Below are positions 24,067-32,107 of a stretch of DNA of 39,987 nt, piece after piece (the first letter of the stretch is position 1; each line of letters opens with the position of its first letter). The position numbers and the translations under genes were made by a program. Below the pieces are notes generated by a model. That model did no database searches. It saw nothing but the letters and a program-made list of their open reading frames with translations, and had not been told where the DNA came from. This DNA comes from Pseudomonas cichorii (GTDB taxonomy: Bacteria; Pseudomonadota; Gammaproteobacteria; Pseudomonadales; Pseudomonadaceae): contig NZ_RBRE01000025.1 of NCBI RefSeq assembly GCF_003700275.1, forward strand, positions 1 through 39,987, written 5' to 3'.

Positions 24067-25100
24067 GCTTCCTGCTCCGGATCAGGCAGAACTTCCACGT
24101 TCTCGATCAGAGCAGCCTTTTCCAACTGCTCGATGACGTAGCCCTCGTTGCGGCTGTTGTAGTCTTCCACACGATTGCGCTTCGGATTTTCAACGGTCTG
24201 CTTACGCCAGCTGGACTCCTGAACGTAAATGGACAGGTTGTCGAACGAGGTGACCAGTACCGAATTCGGTGGGAAGTTCGGGACGCTGTACGCGGGTTTT
24301 CCGCCGTAGGTGGCGATCACCTGAGACAGCTCGATGCGCTCTTTTTCGGTCGGGGTATCGCCCTGGGCCGAATACAGCTTCGCCTTGTCTGCAGCCAGCA
24401 GATCGGAGCCGATGATTGCAACCAGGTCGCCATCTTCACGCAGGTTTTCGTCAACCAGTTGCACCGCGTCATGTACCAGGGCATCGAGGTTGGCGTAATC
24501 ACCGCCTTTACCCATGGTCACCTTGCCAGAGCCAGCCTTACCTTCTTTCATGACCTGGTGCGGTACTTTTTCGCGCAGTTGCTGCAGCCAGCCCTTGTTG
24601 ACGTCCTGCAGCTTTGGATTGGTTTTGCGATCAGTCTGCGCAGCAGCAGAAACACCGTGGAAGCCGACAACAATACGATCCTGTGCGATGCGTTTTTGCA
24701 CGGCAGCCGAGTAGCGATCCTTGAAATCGGGGAATTTGGCCCAGGCATCAATGGTGGCGTAAGGCAGTGCCACGTCGGATTCAGTCGGAAACAGCTCGTA
24801 CTGGTCGTCATCGAGCTGGGATACGTCACTCGGCTCGCGGTCGTTTTCCTTGGTGTTGGTGCGACCGGTGACCGGGCCACTGACGCCGATAAACACTTTC
24901 TCGCCCTTGATCTCGGTCACCATGATGACGTTGATCTTCTCCAGGAAGTCCGAACGAGCGGTGATCGCTTCGTTCAGCTCCTGGGCAACCGTCGCTTCCA
25001 CGGAAAACATCTGAGTGGGCTCGGGTACGCCGTAGCTCACAGCGATAGCTGCCTGCAGTTCAGCGTACTTTTTCGCGCCTTTCGCGCTCAGGTTCGCCAT
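24063..25100 (-). CDS. Major capsid protein (gpN-like)
   Basis: A 345-aa protein of the P2 gpN family, close to the usual length. Landmarks are SDFLEKINVIMVTEIKGEKV, IAQDRIVVGFHGVSAAAQTD, LVAIIGSDLLAADKAKLYSA and YVIEQLEKAALIENVEVL. The N-terminal part is probably removed by the scaffold protease during maturation, as in P2. The start lies 1 base from the scaffold stop. Confidence 0.92.
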   Translation of the reverse strand: MANLSAKGAKKYAELQAAIAVSYGVPEPTQMFSVEATVAQELNEAITARSDFLEKINVIMVTEIKGEKVFIGVSGPVTGRTNTKENDREPSDVSQLDDDQYELFPTESDVALPYATIDAWAKFPDFKDRYSAAVQKRIAQDRIVVGFHGVSAAAQTDRKTNPKLQDVNKGWLQQLREKVPHQVMKEGKAGSGKVTMGKGGDYANLDALVHDAVQLVDENLREDGDLVAIIGSDLLAADKAKLYSAQGDTPTEKERIELSQVIATYGGKPAYSVPNFPPNSVLVTSFDNLSIYVQESSWRKQTVENPKRNRVEDYNSRNEGYVIEQLEKAALIENVEVLPDPEQEA

Positions 25101-25101
25101 G

Positions 25102-26016
25102 TCAGAGGGTCTTCTTCTGCGGGGTGCCGACCGGGCCAGCGTTGCGCTGCAGAACGCGGCTCACCGGCGCGTTTTTCAGGGCGTCGAGGTCGCCTTGCAG
25201 CTTGTTGAAGGCTTGAATCAGGGACTTGTTCACGCGGCCATTACGGCGGAACTCGGCGTCTTTTTCGGCGGCGCTGACGATATCGTCGACAGCCTGCTGG
25301 GTCGGCTCGATGAGCGACGCATCAGGCTCCGGGGCATCGGCGGCAGCGGTTTCAATAACGGCGTCCAGGCCGGCCAGAATGACCATTAGTTGGTCACGCA
25401 GAGCCTTGAGCCCTGTTGCGGTAGCTTCATCCATTTCGGGTTTGCTCTCAGTAGTGGGGGTGGTGTCTTCCGAGTCCGTCAGACCGAAGCGCTGAAACAG
25501 GCGGGTGAACATGGCTTCAAACATGCCGGCTTCACCTTTTGGCTTATCCTCGCCCAAAGCGCCCAGCTCCACGGATGCAGCGAAGTACGCGGCCTTGCTG
25601 GTGCGCTTGGAGAAATACAGCTCCTGGGTGCCCAGGCTTGCCGGTTCGTCGGTCACCGCCAGGCCGGTCAGATAGGCCTTGCCGGTATTGGCAAAATTCG
25701 GGGTGATTTCGACGGAAGTGAACAGCTTCTCGCCCTGGTCATTGAGCCAGAGCAGCTTGTCGTTCGGCTTGAGCTGGGCTTCCAGCGCGACTTGGCCAGG
25801 CTGCAGGTCCTCGGCGTCCTCGATCAGGCGCAGCGCATAGACGGTGCCGTGCGAGCCTGGCCAACGTTCGTGGTCGCACCAGATAACGGCGGTGTAGGTG
25901 ACAGGGGTATACGTCTCTGCCATTTCACGCAGGTGCTGCGGCAAGATCTCCCGGCCATCGCAGGTCGGGCCGCTGGTGGCGACACGTTTCCAATAAGAGA
26001 CGAGAGATCGGGGCAT
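25102..26016 (-). CDS. Capsid scaffold and maturation protease (gpO-like)
   Basis: A 304-aa protein if started at the ATG at 26016 (MPRSLVSYWKRVATSG), the family's usual start. An in-frame ATG at 26055 has a stronger GGGGGGA before it, so the true start may add 13 residues. The N-terminal half is a serine protease domain: D20, H49 (WCDHERW) and probably S101 (LFTSVEI) form the triad. The C-terminal half, rich in Asp/Glu/Ala, contains scaffold helices (LKALRDQLMVILAGLDAVIE). It directs capsid assembly and then cleaves capsid, portal and itself. It opens the long minus-strand late operon. Confidence 0.88.
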   Translation of the reverse strand: MPRSLVSYWKRVATSGPTCDGREILPQHLREMAETYTPVTYTAVIWCDHERWPGSHGTVYALRLIEDAEDLQPGQVALEAQLKPNDKLLWLNDQGEKLFTSVEITPNFANTGKAYLTGLAVTDEPASLGTQELYFSKRTSKAAYFAASVELGALGEDKPKGEAGMFEAMFTRLFQRFGLTDSEDTTPTTESKPEMDEATATGLKALRDQLMVILAGLDAVIETAAADAPEPDASLIEPTQQAVDDIVSAAEKDAEFRRNGRVNKSLIQAFNKLQGDLDALKNAPVSRVLQRNAGPVGTPQKKTL

Positions 26017-26087
26017 CGGTGCAACGCTCGGTTGTGGTGGAAGAGGTCCCACCATATGCACCCAAAATCCCCCCAACAAACGGTTTG

Positions 26088-26132
26088 ATTCCTCGTTTCT
26101 CCTATTTTCGATTTATAGGAGAAACGAGGAAT
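26088..26132. promoter_or_regulatory. 18-bp perfect inverted repeat between divergent late operons
   Basis: Arms 26088..26105 (ATTCCTCGTTTCTCCTAT) and 26115..26132 are perfectly complementary, with a 9-nt loop TTTCGATTT. The site lies between the scaffold start and the terminase start, which diverge. This is where the late activator should act in P2-like phages, but the repeat does not contain the P2 Ogr box TGT-N12-ACA. A binding site for a phage regulator is likely. Confidence 0.7.
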
Positions 26133-26176
26133 TTTTCAGGACGTTTTATGCATTTTCGGGGCATAGACTCGCCCCC

Positions 26177-27982
26177 ATGTACTACTCAACCGAAGTAAAA
26201 GAAGCCGCCAAAAGGATGTTCCTGCGCCGTTATAAGGCGCGGGAGATTCAGGCGCAGCTCAACCTCCCGAACATCCGGATCGTCTACTACTGGATCCGGC
26301 AAGGTGGCTGGGAAGACATGCTGACCGACGAGGAGCCGCTTACCGCGTGCAGTCGGCGTATCACGCTGCTCCTGGAAAAAACGGACACGCTGACCAAGGG
26401 CGAGCTGGACGAGCTGGACCGGCTTACGGCCCTGCGCGAGCGCCTGGCCAAGCAAACAGCCAAACCGGCGATGATGCCGGCAGACGTGAGCGATAAAGGT
26501 GGGCCACCCGACGACCAGCCGAGGCGTGAGCGCGGGGAGCGACGTAAGCGGGAAGGCAATAAACCGAAGGAAAAGCCGGCAAAGAACGATGTGTCGGGCC
26601 TGACCGAGGTGGACTTTCTGGACAAGTTCATCAGCAAGATGTTCGGGTACCAAAAGGAGCTGTACGCCGCCAAGCTCAACCCCCTGACAGCGCGGATCCG
26701 CAACGTTCTCAAGTCGCGGCAGGTAGGGGCTACCTACTATTTCGCCGGCGAAGCGTTCATGGATGCGGTGTTGACCGGTGACAATCAGGTCTTTCTGTCG
26801 GCATCCAGGGCGCAGTCCGAGATTTTCCGCAGCTACATCGTCACGTTCGCCGCCGAGTGGTTTGGCCTGGAGCTGAAGGGCAATCCCATCGTACTGAGCA
26901 AGGATGGCCAACCCTGGGCCGAGCTGCGCTTTCTCAGCACCAACAGCAGCACCGCCCAAGGGCATCATGGCCATGTCTATGTCGACGAATACTTCTGGAT
27001 CAAGGACTTCCAGAAACTCAGTACGGTCGCATCAGCCATGGCGGCTCACAAGAAATGGCGGCGTACCTACTTTTCAACTCCCAGCGCTGTTACCCACCAG
27101 GCGTACCCGTTCTGGACCGGCTCAGCGTTTCGCAACAGCAAGCGCAAGAGCGCCGGTGACGGGATCTGGCCAGCGCCAGAGGCTTACCAGCAAGGTGCCT
27201 TATGCCCGGACGGTCAGTGGCGCAAGACCATCACCCTTTACGATGCCATCAACGGTGGCTGCAATCTGTTCGACCTCGATCAACTGCTCCTGGAGTATGA
27301 CGAAGAGGCCTTTCAGCAACTGTTCATGTGCAAGTTCATCGACAGCACCCAGTCGGTGTTCTCCCTGTCGAGCCTGGAGCGCTGTTACAGCGACCTTTCA
27401 CTGTGGGACGACTACGACCCTTCACTTGAACGACCGTTTGGCAATGCACCGGTGTGGATCGGCTACGACCCAAGCCGTACCCGTGACGATGCCAGTTGTG
27501 TGGTCATTGCGCCGCCAGACCAGCCTGGGGGCAAGTTCCGGATCCTGGAGAAGTATTCCTGGAAGAACAAGTCGTTCACCTATCAAGCGGAGGAGATCCG
27601 CAAGCTGACACAGCGCTTCAATGTCCAGCACATCGGCATCGATACCACCGGCGTGGGTATTGGTGTGTACGACATGGTGAAAGACTTCTATCCCCGTGCG
27701 ACATCGATCCATTACAGCCTGGAAGCCAAAACCACATTGGTGCTGAAAGCCCAGGACGTCATCAGTTCGGGACGGATCCAATGGGACGCGGGCTGGAATG
27801 ACATTGCGGCCGCGTTCCTCACGGTCAAGAAGGGCACCACCAACGGTGGCCAGATCACTTACAGCGCCTCCCGCACGGACGCCACAGGCCACGCCGATAT
27901 CGCCTGGGCAGTCATGCATGCGCTGCAGCACGAACCCCTGAACACCAACAAGACGCGGCGTAGCCGCTATGTCATGAGCTGA
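26177..27982 (+). CDS. Terminase ATPase subunit (gpP-like)
   Basis: A 601-aa protein that packages DNA. An N-terminal helix-turn-helix (YKAREIQAQLNLPNIRIVYY) is followed by a charged linker (about 100-138). The ATPase has a deviant Walker A, KSRQVGAT (179-186), and a Walker B, VYVDE (267-271). The C-terminal nuclease domain shows acidic residues D431 (WIGYDPSRT), D489 (HIGIDTTG) and D574 (TGHADIAWA). No clear Shine-Dalgarno precedes the ATG. A small GGGGC/GCCCC hairpin (26158..26175) ends just before it. Confidence 0.92.
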   Translation: MYYSTEVKEAAKRMFLRRYKAREIQAQLNLPNIRIVYYWIRQGGWEDMLTDEEPLTACSRRITLLLEKTDTLTKGELDELDRLTALRERLAKQTAKPAMMPADVSDKGGPPDDQPRRERGERRKREGNKPKEKPAKNDVSGLTEVDFLDKFISKMFGYQKELYAAKLNPLTARIRNVLKSRQVGATYYFAGEAFMDAVLTGDNQVFLSASRAQSEIFRSYIVTFAAEWFGLELKGNPIVLSKDGQPWAELRFLSTNSSTAQGHHGHVYVDEYFWIKDFQKLSTVASAMAAHKKWRRTYFSTPSAVTHQAYPFWTGSAFRNSKRKSAGDGIWPAPEAYQQGALCPDGQWRKTITLYDAINGGCNLFDLDQLLLEYDEEAFQQLFMCKFIDSTQSVFSLSSLERCYSDLSLWDDYDPSLERPFGNAPVWIGYDPSRTRDDASCVVIAPPDQPGGKFRILEKYSWKNKSFTYQAEEIRKLTQRFNVQHIGIDTTGVGIGVYDMVKDFYPRATSIHYSLEAKTTLVLKAQDVISSGRIQWDAGWNDIAAAFLTVKKGTTNGGQITYSASRTDATGHADIAWAVMHALQHEPLNTNKTRRSRYVMS

Positions 27983-27985
27983 CCC

Positions 27986-29047
27986 ATGAACATCAACGAA
28001 TCCAGGACTTCCAACCCTCTGCCCTCCAAGGCCCCAACGGCACCGCCTGAGCCGTCCATTCGCTCACGACAACCGACGCGGATGTTTACCTTCGGTGAGC
28101 CCGAGCAGGTTCTGACCGGCAACATCAGTGAATACCTGGGCGTGTTCCCGAGCGATGACGGCAAGATCTACAAGCCGCCGGTGTCCAGGAGCGGCCTGGC
28201 CAAGCTGTTGCGTGCAAACGCACACCACGGCGCTATCCCCAAGTTCAAACGCAACCTGCTGCTACGCGACTTCATCCCGTCAGAGGGCTGCAGCACCCAC
28301 ACCATGGGGTGTGCAGCCTTGGATTACATGGTGTTCGGTGAGGCCTATTTCTACGCGGTGCCGAACGCTTTCGGCCAGATCCTGGAGCTTCGTCACCTGC
28401 CGGCGATAAACATGCGTGTGGGTGTCGATGGCAGGTTCGTGATGCTCCTGCCCGACAGCAAGGAGGAGTGGTTCGAGGCCGACGAGATCATCCACATCAT
28501 GGATTACGACGTGGAACAGAACATCTACGGCATTCCGGATTACCTGGGCGGCATGCAGGCGCTGTTACTCAACGAAGCCGCAACCCTGTTCCGGCGTAGG
28601 TACTACAGCAACGGTGCTCACGCCGGCTTCATTTTCTACACCAACGACCCCGATCTGACCGAGAAGGACGAAGAAGAGCTGAAAGCCCAGATCAGCGGAG
28701 CCAAGGGTGTTGGCAACTTCAGATCCATGTTCGTGAACATTCCGAACGGCAATGAAAACTCGATCAAGATCATCCCGGTCGGTGACTTCCAGGCTCGCGA
28801 CGAGCTGGAGAAAGTGAAGAACATCACCCGTAACGATGTGATCGCGGCATGGCGAATGAACCCAGCTTTGGCCGGCATCATTCCTGAGAACAGCGGTGGT
28901 TTCGGTGACATCGAGAAGATTGATCGGGTGTACACCAGCAACGAGATACGTCCGATCTGCCAGCTATTTGACCAGGCTAACGAGGTACTACGCGAAGACC
29001 GGCGTTTCAGTTGGAGGGAGCCACCACAGCCTTCTGCAGCGGTTTGA
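27986..29047 (+). CDS. Portal protein (gpQ-like)
   Basis: A 353-aa protein of the P2 portal family (PBSX/GpQ type). It lies 3 bases after the terminase ATPase gene. Landmarks include MFTFGEPEQVLTGNISEYLG near the start, IIHIMDYDVEQNIYGIPDYL, and a C-terminal segment MNPALAGIIPENSGGFGDIE. It forms the dodecameric DNA gate at one capsid vertex. Confidence 0.92.
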   Translation: MNINESRTSNPLPSKAPTAPPEPSIRSRQPTRMFTFGEPEQVLTGNISEYLGVFPSDDGKIYKPPVSRSGLAKLLRANAHHGAIPKFKRNLLLRDFIPSEGCSTHTMGCAALDYMVFGEAYFYAVPNAFGQILELRHLPAINMRVGVDGRFVMLLPDSKEEWFEADEIIHIMDYDVEQNIYGIPDYLGGMQALLLNEAATLFRRRYYSNGAHAGFIFYTNDPDLTEKDEEELKAQISGAKGVGNFRSMFVNIPNGNENSIKIIPVGDFQARDELEKVKNITRNDVIAAWRMNPALAGIIPENSGGFGDIEKIDRVYTSNEIRPICQLFDQANEVLREDRRFSWREPPQPSAAV

Positions 29048-29141
29048 TACGTGGCGTTATCAACGATGTGCCACTAGAGAAGTGCCACTACGGCTGTGGC
29101 AAAATAGTGTCTATTAGGAAACGTTGGGGGGAGTAGGAGTA

Positions 29142-29402
29142 ATGCGAGTCTATTGCAAAGAGTGTGGCAGTAAAGGTCGGATCGCTTCGCGGGATGATCT
29201 TACGAAGGAGTTCGCGAAGCTTTACTGCCAGTGTTCATCGCCAGTCTGTGGTCACACCTGGGTAACTAATCTGACCTTTTCCCACACACTCAGTCCGTCA
29301 GCCAGTACTGTAGACCGGCTTGTATTTGATCGTTTGAGAGATATGAGTCGAGCGCAGCAAGTAGAACTGTTGGATCAGCTGGGTGCGCAGCCATCTATGT
29401 AA
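29142..29402 (+). CDS. Ogr/Delta-like late transcription activator
   Basis: An 86-aa protein, started at the ATG at 29142 because TAGGAGT precedes it. The zinc-binding pattern YCKECGS...YCQCSSPVCGHTW fits the Ogr/Delta family, small activators of P2 and P4 late promoters that contact RNA polymerase alpha. Two GTGCCACTA repeats (29068..29076 and 29082..29090) and an inverted TGTGGC (29095..29100) lie upstream. It follows the portal gene, whereas P2 ogr lies after gene D. Confidence 0.82.
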   Translation: MRVYCKECGSKGRIASRDDLTKEFAKLYCQCSSPVCGHTWVTNLTFSHTLSPSASTVDRLVFDRLRDMSRAQQVELLDQLGAQPSM

Positions 29403-29614
29403 TGTTGCAATTTGTCTCGGAAATCTTTCAAGCGCTGTGAAGTAGTAATCCCCAGCGATACAAATCCGATATGCCCGGCCTCTGAAAACGAAACCCTATT
29501 TGTCGCAACATCTATAAACATTGCCTGTTGGTAGTGTATCTCTTCCAGCTCTTCGGCAAGTTCTTGGGGGAACCCGGGTAAGTCTTTTTTAACGCATCCC
29601 ATTGGAAGCTCCAT
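29375..29614 (-). CDS. Small protein convergent to the Ogr-like gene
   Basis: A 79-aa protein if started at the ATG at 29614 (MELPMGCVKKDLPG); a TTG at 29668 could add 18 residues. It is acidic in the middle (LAEELEEIHYQQAMFIDVAT) with beta strands after. Its 3' end overlaps the Ogr-like gene by 28 bases on the opposite strand, so the two could interfere. Its function is not known. Confidence 0.5.
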   Translation of the reverse strand: MELPMGCVKKDLPGFPQELAEELEEIHYQQAMFIDVATNRVSFSEAGHIGFVSLGITTSQRLKDFRDKLQHYIDGCAPS

Positions 29615-30243
29615 GTTTCGTTGCTCTCGATGGGGAACAAGTTTGATAGTGGCTTTTTGTATAGTCAACTATTTTTTTATAGCGCTGAAAAAGTGGGTGA
29701 CTTAAAAATTATTTTCCTTGAGGGCTGATGACACAAGGTTTTCCGTGCTAGGACCTTAGGGGGTAGGGGGCATCATGTTTTTTAACATGCATATTTTTAA
29801 ATCTTGCATATTTGCAGGTTTTGCAGGTTTAGGGATCTAGAGTTTTACCATAGCGATTCTAGTTGCATGCAGGGGGGGCGGTTTGGTAAGGGAGGGCTAG
29901 TGATTCGTAATTATGATGCTATGACGCTATGACGCAAAAGATATGGTTTGGATATCGTTTTCATATGCATTCAATATTGTTCTATTGCATGTCCGGGGAT
30001 AAAACGTGAATGTGCATGTGGCGGGCAGTAAGGGCGTGTTTTATTTGTCCGGGGACGCGCTATAGATAAGCGGGATGTTGAGCTGCAATGATGGTAGCGA
30101 TGGTTTTCGCTGATGGTCTTTGGTAGTTGAAGTGTTTTTTTCAGTAGGGCGGTGCTTTGGATTTGTGCGTTAAAACAATAGTGTTTTTATGGTTTGTTTG
30201 TCGAAAGGGACCGGCAGGGGCTTTCAAAAAAACGTGATCAAAT
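29615..30243. other. 630-bp noncoding region, candidate cos/regulatory DNA
   Basis: I see no gene here. The plus strand is strongly G/T-rich over A/C. Several repeats occur: TGTCCGGGGA at 29990..29999 and 30046..30055, with ATAAAAC and GTTTTAT inverted between them; an 8-bp tandem GCTATGAC at 29918..29933; a CATGTT-TTTT-AACATG hairpin at 29774..29789; and TTGCAGG repeats near 29812..29826. P2 cos lies downstream of the portal gene, in the same relative place, so this region is the best candidate for cos, but I could not identify the cut site. Confidence 0.5.
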
Positions 30244-30267
30244 AAAAAGGGCACCGAAGTGCCCCTT
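30244..30267 (-). terminator. Terminator of the early operon
   Basis: The minus strand reads GGGGCAC-TTCG-GTGCCC followed by TTTTTATT. The stem GGGCAC/GTGCCC is at 30249..30264 on the plus strand. It lies 40 bases after the last early gene. Confidence 0.85.
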
Positions 30268-30306
30268 AATGCTTAGCGCCATGAGAAAATTTTAGCCGCT
30301 AAAATG

Positions 30307-30549
30307 TTACAAGTTATTCCTCAGTCCTTCTATTTTGACCACACCGTAACGCCTCTTCCCCTCAGTCGATTCAAATGCGGCTACCACATAGCCTGGCGGC
30401 AAAGGGATTTGAATCTGGCCGTTCCCCGTGTCGTGCATCAGAAGGCAGGTAGCCTCTGCCAAGAAAAAGCCGCTCGGTAGCCCCATCTGCTCGCGAGCAC
30501 CACGCTCCTGGTCGTCATTCACCGCGATCATTTGTCCATCGATCAACAT
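30307..30549 (-). CDS. Small early protein, unknown function
   Basis: An 80-aa protein with an acidic N-terminus ([14 protein letters not shown]) and a beta-rich centre ([16 protein letters not shown]), the last gene of the early operon. It overlaps the Arc-like gene upstream by 7 bases. No motif is recognised. Confidence 0.6.
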   Translation of the reverse strand: MLIDGQMIAVNDDQERGAREQMGLPSGFFLAEATCLLMHDTGNGQIQIPLPPGYVVAAFESTEGKRRYGVVKIEGLRNNL

Positions 30550-30797
30550 GCTGCGCGCTCCTTGGCGGGTTCGATTGGCGGTTGCCGACTCTCCAACTCG
30601 TCAATACGCACCAGCAACTGGGTGATGACCTTGCTCTGTTCCTCCTGGAGTTTCTGCAAGATCTCCGAGCGCTCCAGTCGAAAGATGATTTCACTGTTCA
30701 TGCTGCGATGGTTCTCGGATGCTTCAGCAGCGATTCGTGGACGTAAGCCATCAGGTAGGCGAAGGACGAACTTGTCTTGCTCTCTGGAATCAGCCAT
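30543..30797 (-). CDS. Arc-like ribbon-helix-helix DNA-binding protein
   Basis: An 84-aa protein. [20 protein letters not shown] followed by [15 protein letters not shown] is the ribbon-helix-helix pattern of Arc-family repressors: an N-terminal beta strand for the DNA major groove, then two helices. A C-terminal coiled coil ([20 protein letters not shown]) may extend the dimer. It is a likely autoregulator of the early operon or a late switch. The coding region overlaps both neighbours. Confidence 0.78.
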   Translation of the reverse strand: MADSREQDKFVLRLPDGLRPRIAAEASENHRSMNSEIIFRLERSEILQKLQEEQSKVITQLLVRIDELESRQPPIEPAKERAAC

Positions 30798-31080
30798 GGG
30801 TTTTTACCTCGTATAGATGGGGTGAAAGTGGGTTGATTGGTTTGGCCAGCAGCTCTGCAACGATGGCGGCATCACTTGCCGTCAGGTCGCCCAGCAACTG
30901 CGCCTGGGTGGTAAGGCTTTCGACGCGAGCCTTTGAATCCTGGGATTTACTGATCTGGTAGTCGAACAGGGCAGTACCGACGAGCTGAATCGCCAGAAGG
31001 CGGCGTGCTGGTTCGCAGGCTTCCTGTGCTTGGGATGTGGTAGCCTCTGCATCACTGTTACTCAGGCGCTGTGTTTGCAT
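30790..31080 (-). CDS. Small early protein, unknown function
   Basis: A 96-aa helical protein, started at the ATG at 31080, which has AGAGGAGCAACACC before it. The N-terminus is Ser/Gln/Ala-rich, followed by [20 protein letters not shown] and [20 protein letters not shown]. No motif is recognised. The bases around its start are identical to those at the start of the P-loop gene (32036). Confidence 0.6.
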   Translation of the reverse strand: MQTQRLSNSDAEATTSQAQEACEPARRLLAIQLVGTALFDYQISKSQDSKARVESLTTQAQLLGDLTASDAAIVAELLAKPINPLSPHLYEVKTHG

Positions 31081-31140
31081 GGTGTTGCTCCTCTGTAGTG
31101 GTTGGTGCCGAGGAGCTGCAACTCCTCGACACCGTTTCAT

Positions 31141-31383
31141 TCAGGCTTCCCGCACTGGGCTGGCCGTGAATACCGGGCGCATTTCGCGCCGAACTTCAAA
31201 CACTCCAAGATCACGACCTTCCACGTCACTCAGGTGAACCAGGCAGGACGGTTCCGGCACCCGATTGCGCCAGAAGTCCCCAGCAGTTATTTCTGCCAGG
31301 TCCAGCGGGCGGCACCGATCTATAAAGCCATCGGGCAGGCTCAGGCTCATGGGCTCCCCGTTTACGCTGTAGTAGATGATCAT
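31141..31383 (-). CDS. Small early protein, unknown function
   Basis: An 80-aa protein, started at the ATG at 31383, which overlaps the stop of the gene upstream (ATGA). Short beta segments (MIIYYSVNGEPMSLSLPDGF) are followed by LAEITAGDFWRNRV and a basic-acidic end. It is probably coupled to the preceding gene. No family is recognised. Confidence 0.6.
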   Translation of the reverse strand: MIIYYSVNGEPMSLSLPDGFIDRCRPLDLAEITAGDFWRNRVPEPSCLVHLSDVEGRDLGVFEVRREMRPVFTASPVREA

Positions 31384-31733
31384 TCGTCCACGACCTCTGG
31401 TGCCCAGCGCTCCATTAGCCACTGCCAGATCGTTCCCCCGCCTTCCACTCGCTCATGAACCTCCAGCTCCGGGCAGTAGTCCATCAGCAGCACCAGCATG
31501 CAGTCCTGGAACAAGGGCATGTCCAAGCCCCGCAGATCGCTCAGGACAAAGGGAAAGTCTTCGCCGTTGTAGAGCCCGAGCAGGAAGCGCCCAACAATTC
31601 GGCTTTGCCCTGTGTCATTGAGGGCAATGGGTATTAACCGGTTAAGAGCCTGAACACCTGCCATGACAATGGCGGGCCGCTGCTGTTCGTATGCCAGGGC
31701 TTTTGCCATAGCGTTGACGATTGATTGGTTCAT
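31380..31733 (-). CDS. DUF7673-like early protein
   Basis: A 117-aa protein with the pattern ALNRLIPIALNDTGQSRIVG, FLLGLYNGEDFPFVLSDLRG and ending LMDYCPELEVHERV, a small phage and island protein family that I place under DUF7673. AAGGAGCG precedes the start. The function is unknown; it is expressed with replication genes. Confidence 0.7.
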   Translation of the reverse strand: MNQSIVNAMAKALAYEQQRPAIVMAGVQALNRLIPIALNDTGQSRIVGRFLLGLYNGEDFPFVLSDLRGLDMPLFQDCMLVLLMDYCPELEVHERVEGGGTIWQWLMERWAPEVVDE

Positions 31734-31742
31734 GGTCGCTCC

Positions 31743-32036
31743 TTAAGCCCGGCAAACAAGGTGAGCCACGAAGTCAGAGGGGATGCCCGAGTGAATGCCT
31801 TTTGCCTTCAACTCCATCGCAGCCCTGATCTGGAAATGAGTGCAGTCGTCAGCCAGGAATTGCTTGGCACCGGCCATGGCCTTCTCGGTGATCTGGTTGA
31901 CGAAAAATGGGGTGGTGCATTGCTCGCCGACGAGAATGTGGGCCTCGACTCCCTGGGCTTTGAGTTCGGCTTGGATCGCACGTAGTCGTCTGGTTTTGCC
32001 TGTGTATCTATCGCCGGTGATGACTTGTACTTGCAT
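31743..32036 (-). CDS. Miniature P-loop protein of the early operon
   Basis: A 97-aa protein with an exact Walker A motif at its start, GDRYTGKT, in the normal beta-loop-helix setting (VQVITGDRYTGKTRRLRAIQ), followed by a second strand (VEAHILVG). A second-half segment LADDCTHFQI could act as Walker B, but this is unsure. At 97 aa it is much shorter than typical P-loop NTPases, so it may work as a subunit of a larger complex. AAGGAGCAACACC precedes its start. It lies next to the candidate origin. Confidence 0.65.
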   Translation of the reverse strand: MQVQVITGDRYTGKTRRLRAIQAELKAQGVEAHILVGEQCTTPFFVNQITEKAMAGAKQFLADDCTHFQIRAAMELKAKGIHSGIPSDFVAHLVCRA

Positions 32037-32107
32037 GGTGTTGCTCCTTGTTTTGCTGCTTGAATCAGGTGATGTGCGAAAAAATGTCGCGTGTGCCCGT
32101 CTGTACC

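Noticed and set aside
8731..26016. An R-type pyocin (tailocin) cluster instead of a phage
   Set aside because: Capsid, scaffold, portal, both terminase subunits, replication, integrase and att sites are all present, so this is a prophage.
26088..26132. The 18-bp inverted repeat as a terminator
   Set aside because: It lies upstream of two divergent genes, where termination would block both, and no strong T-run follows.
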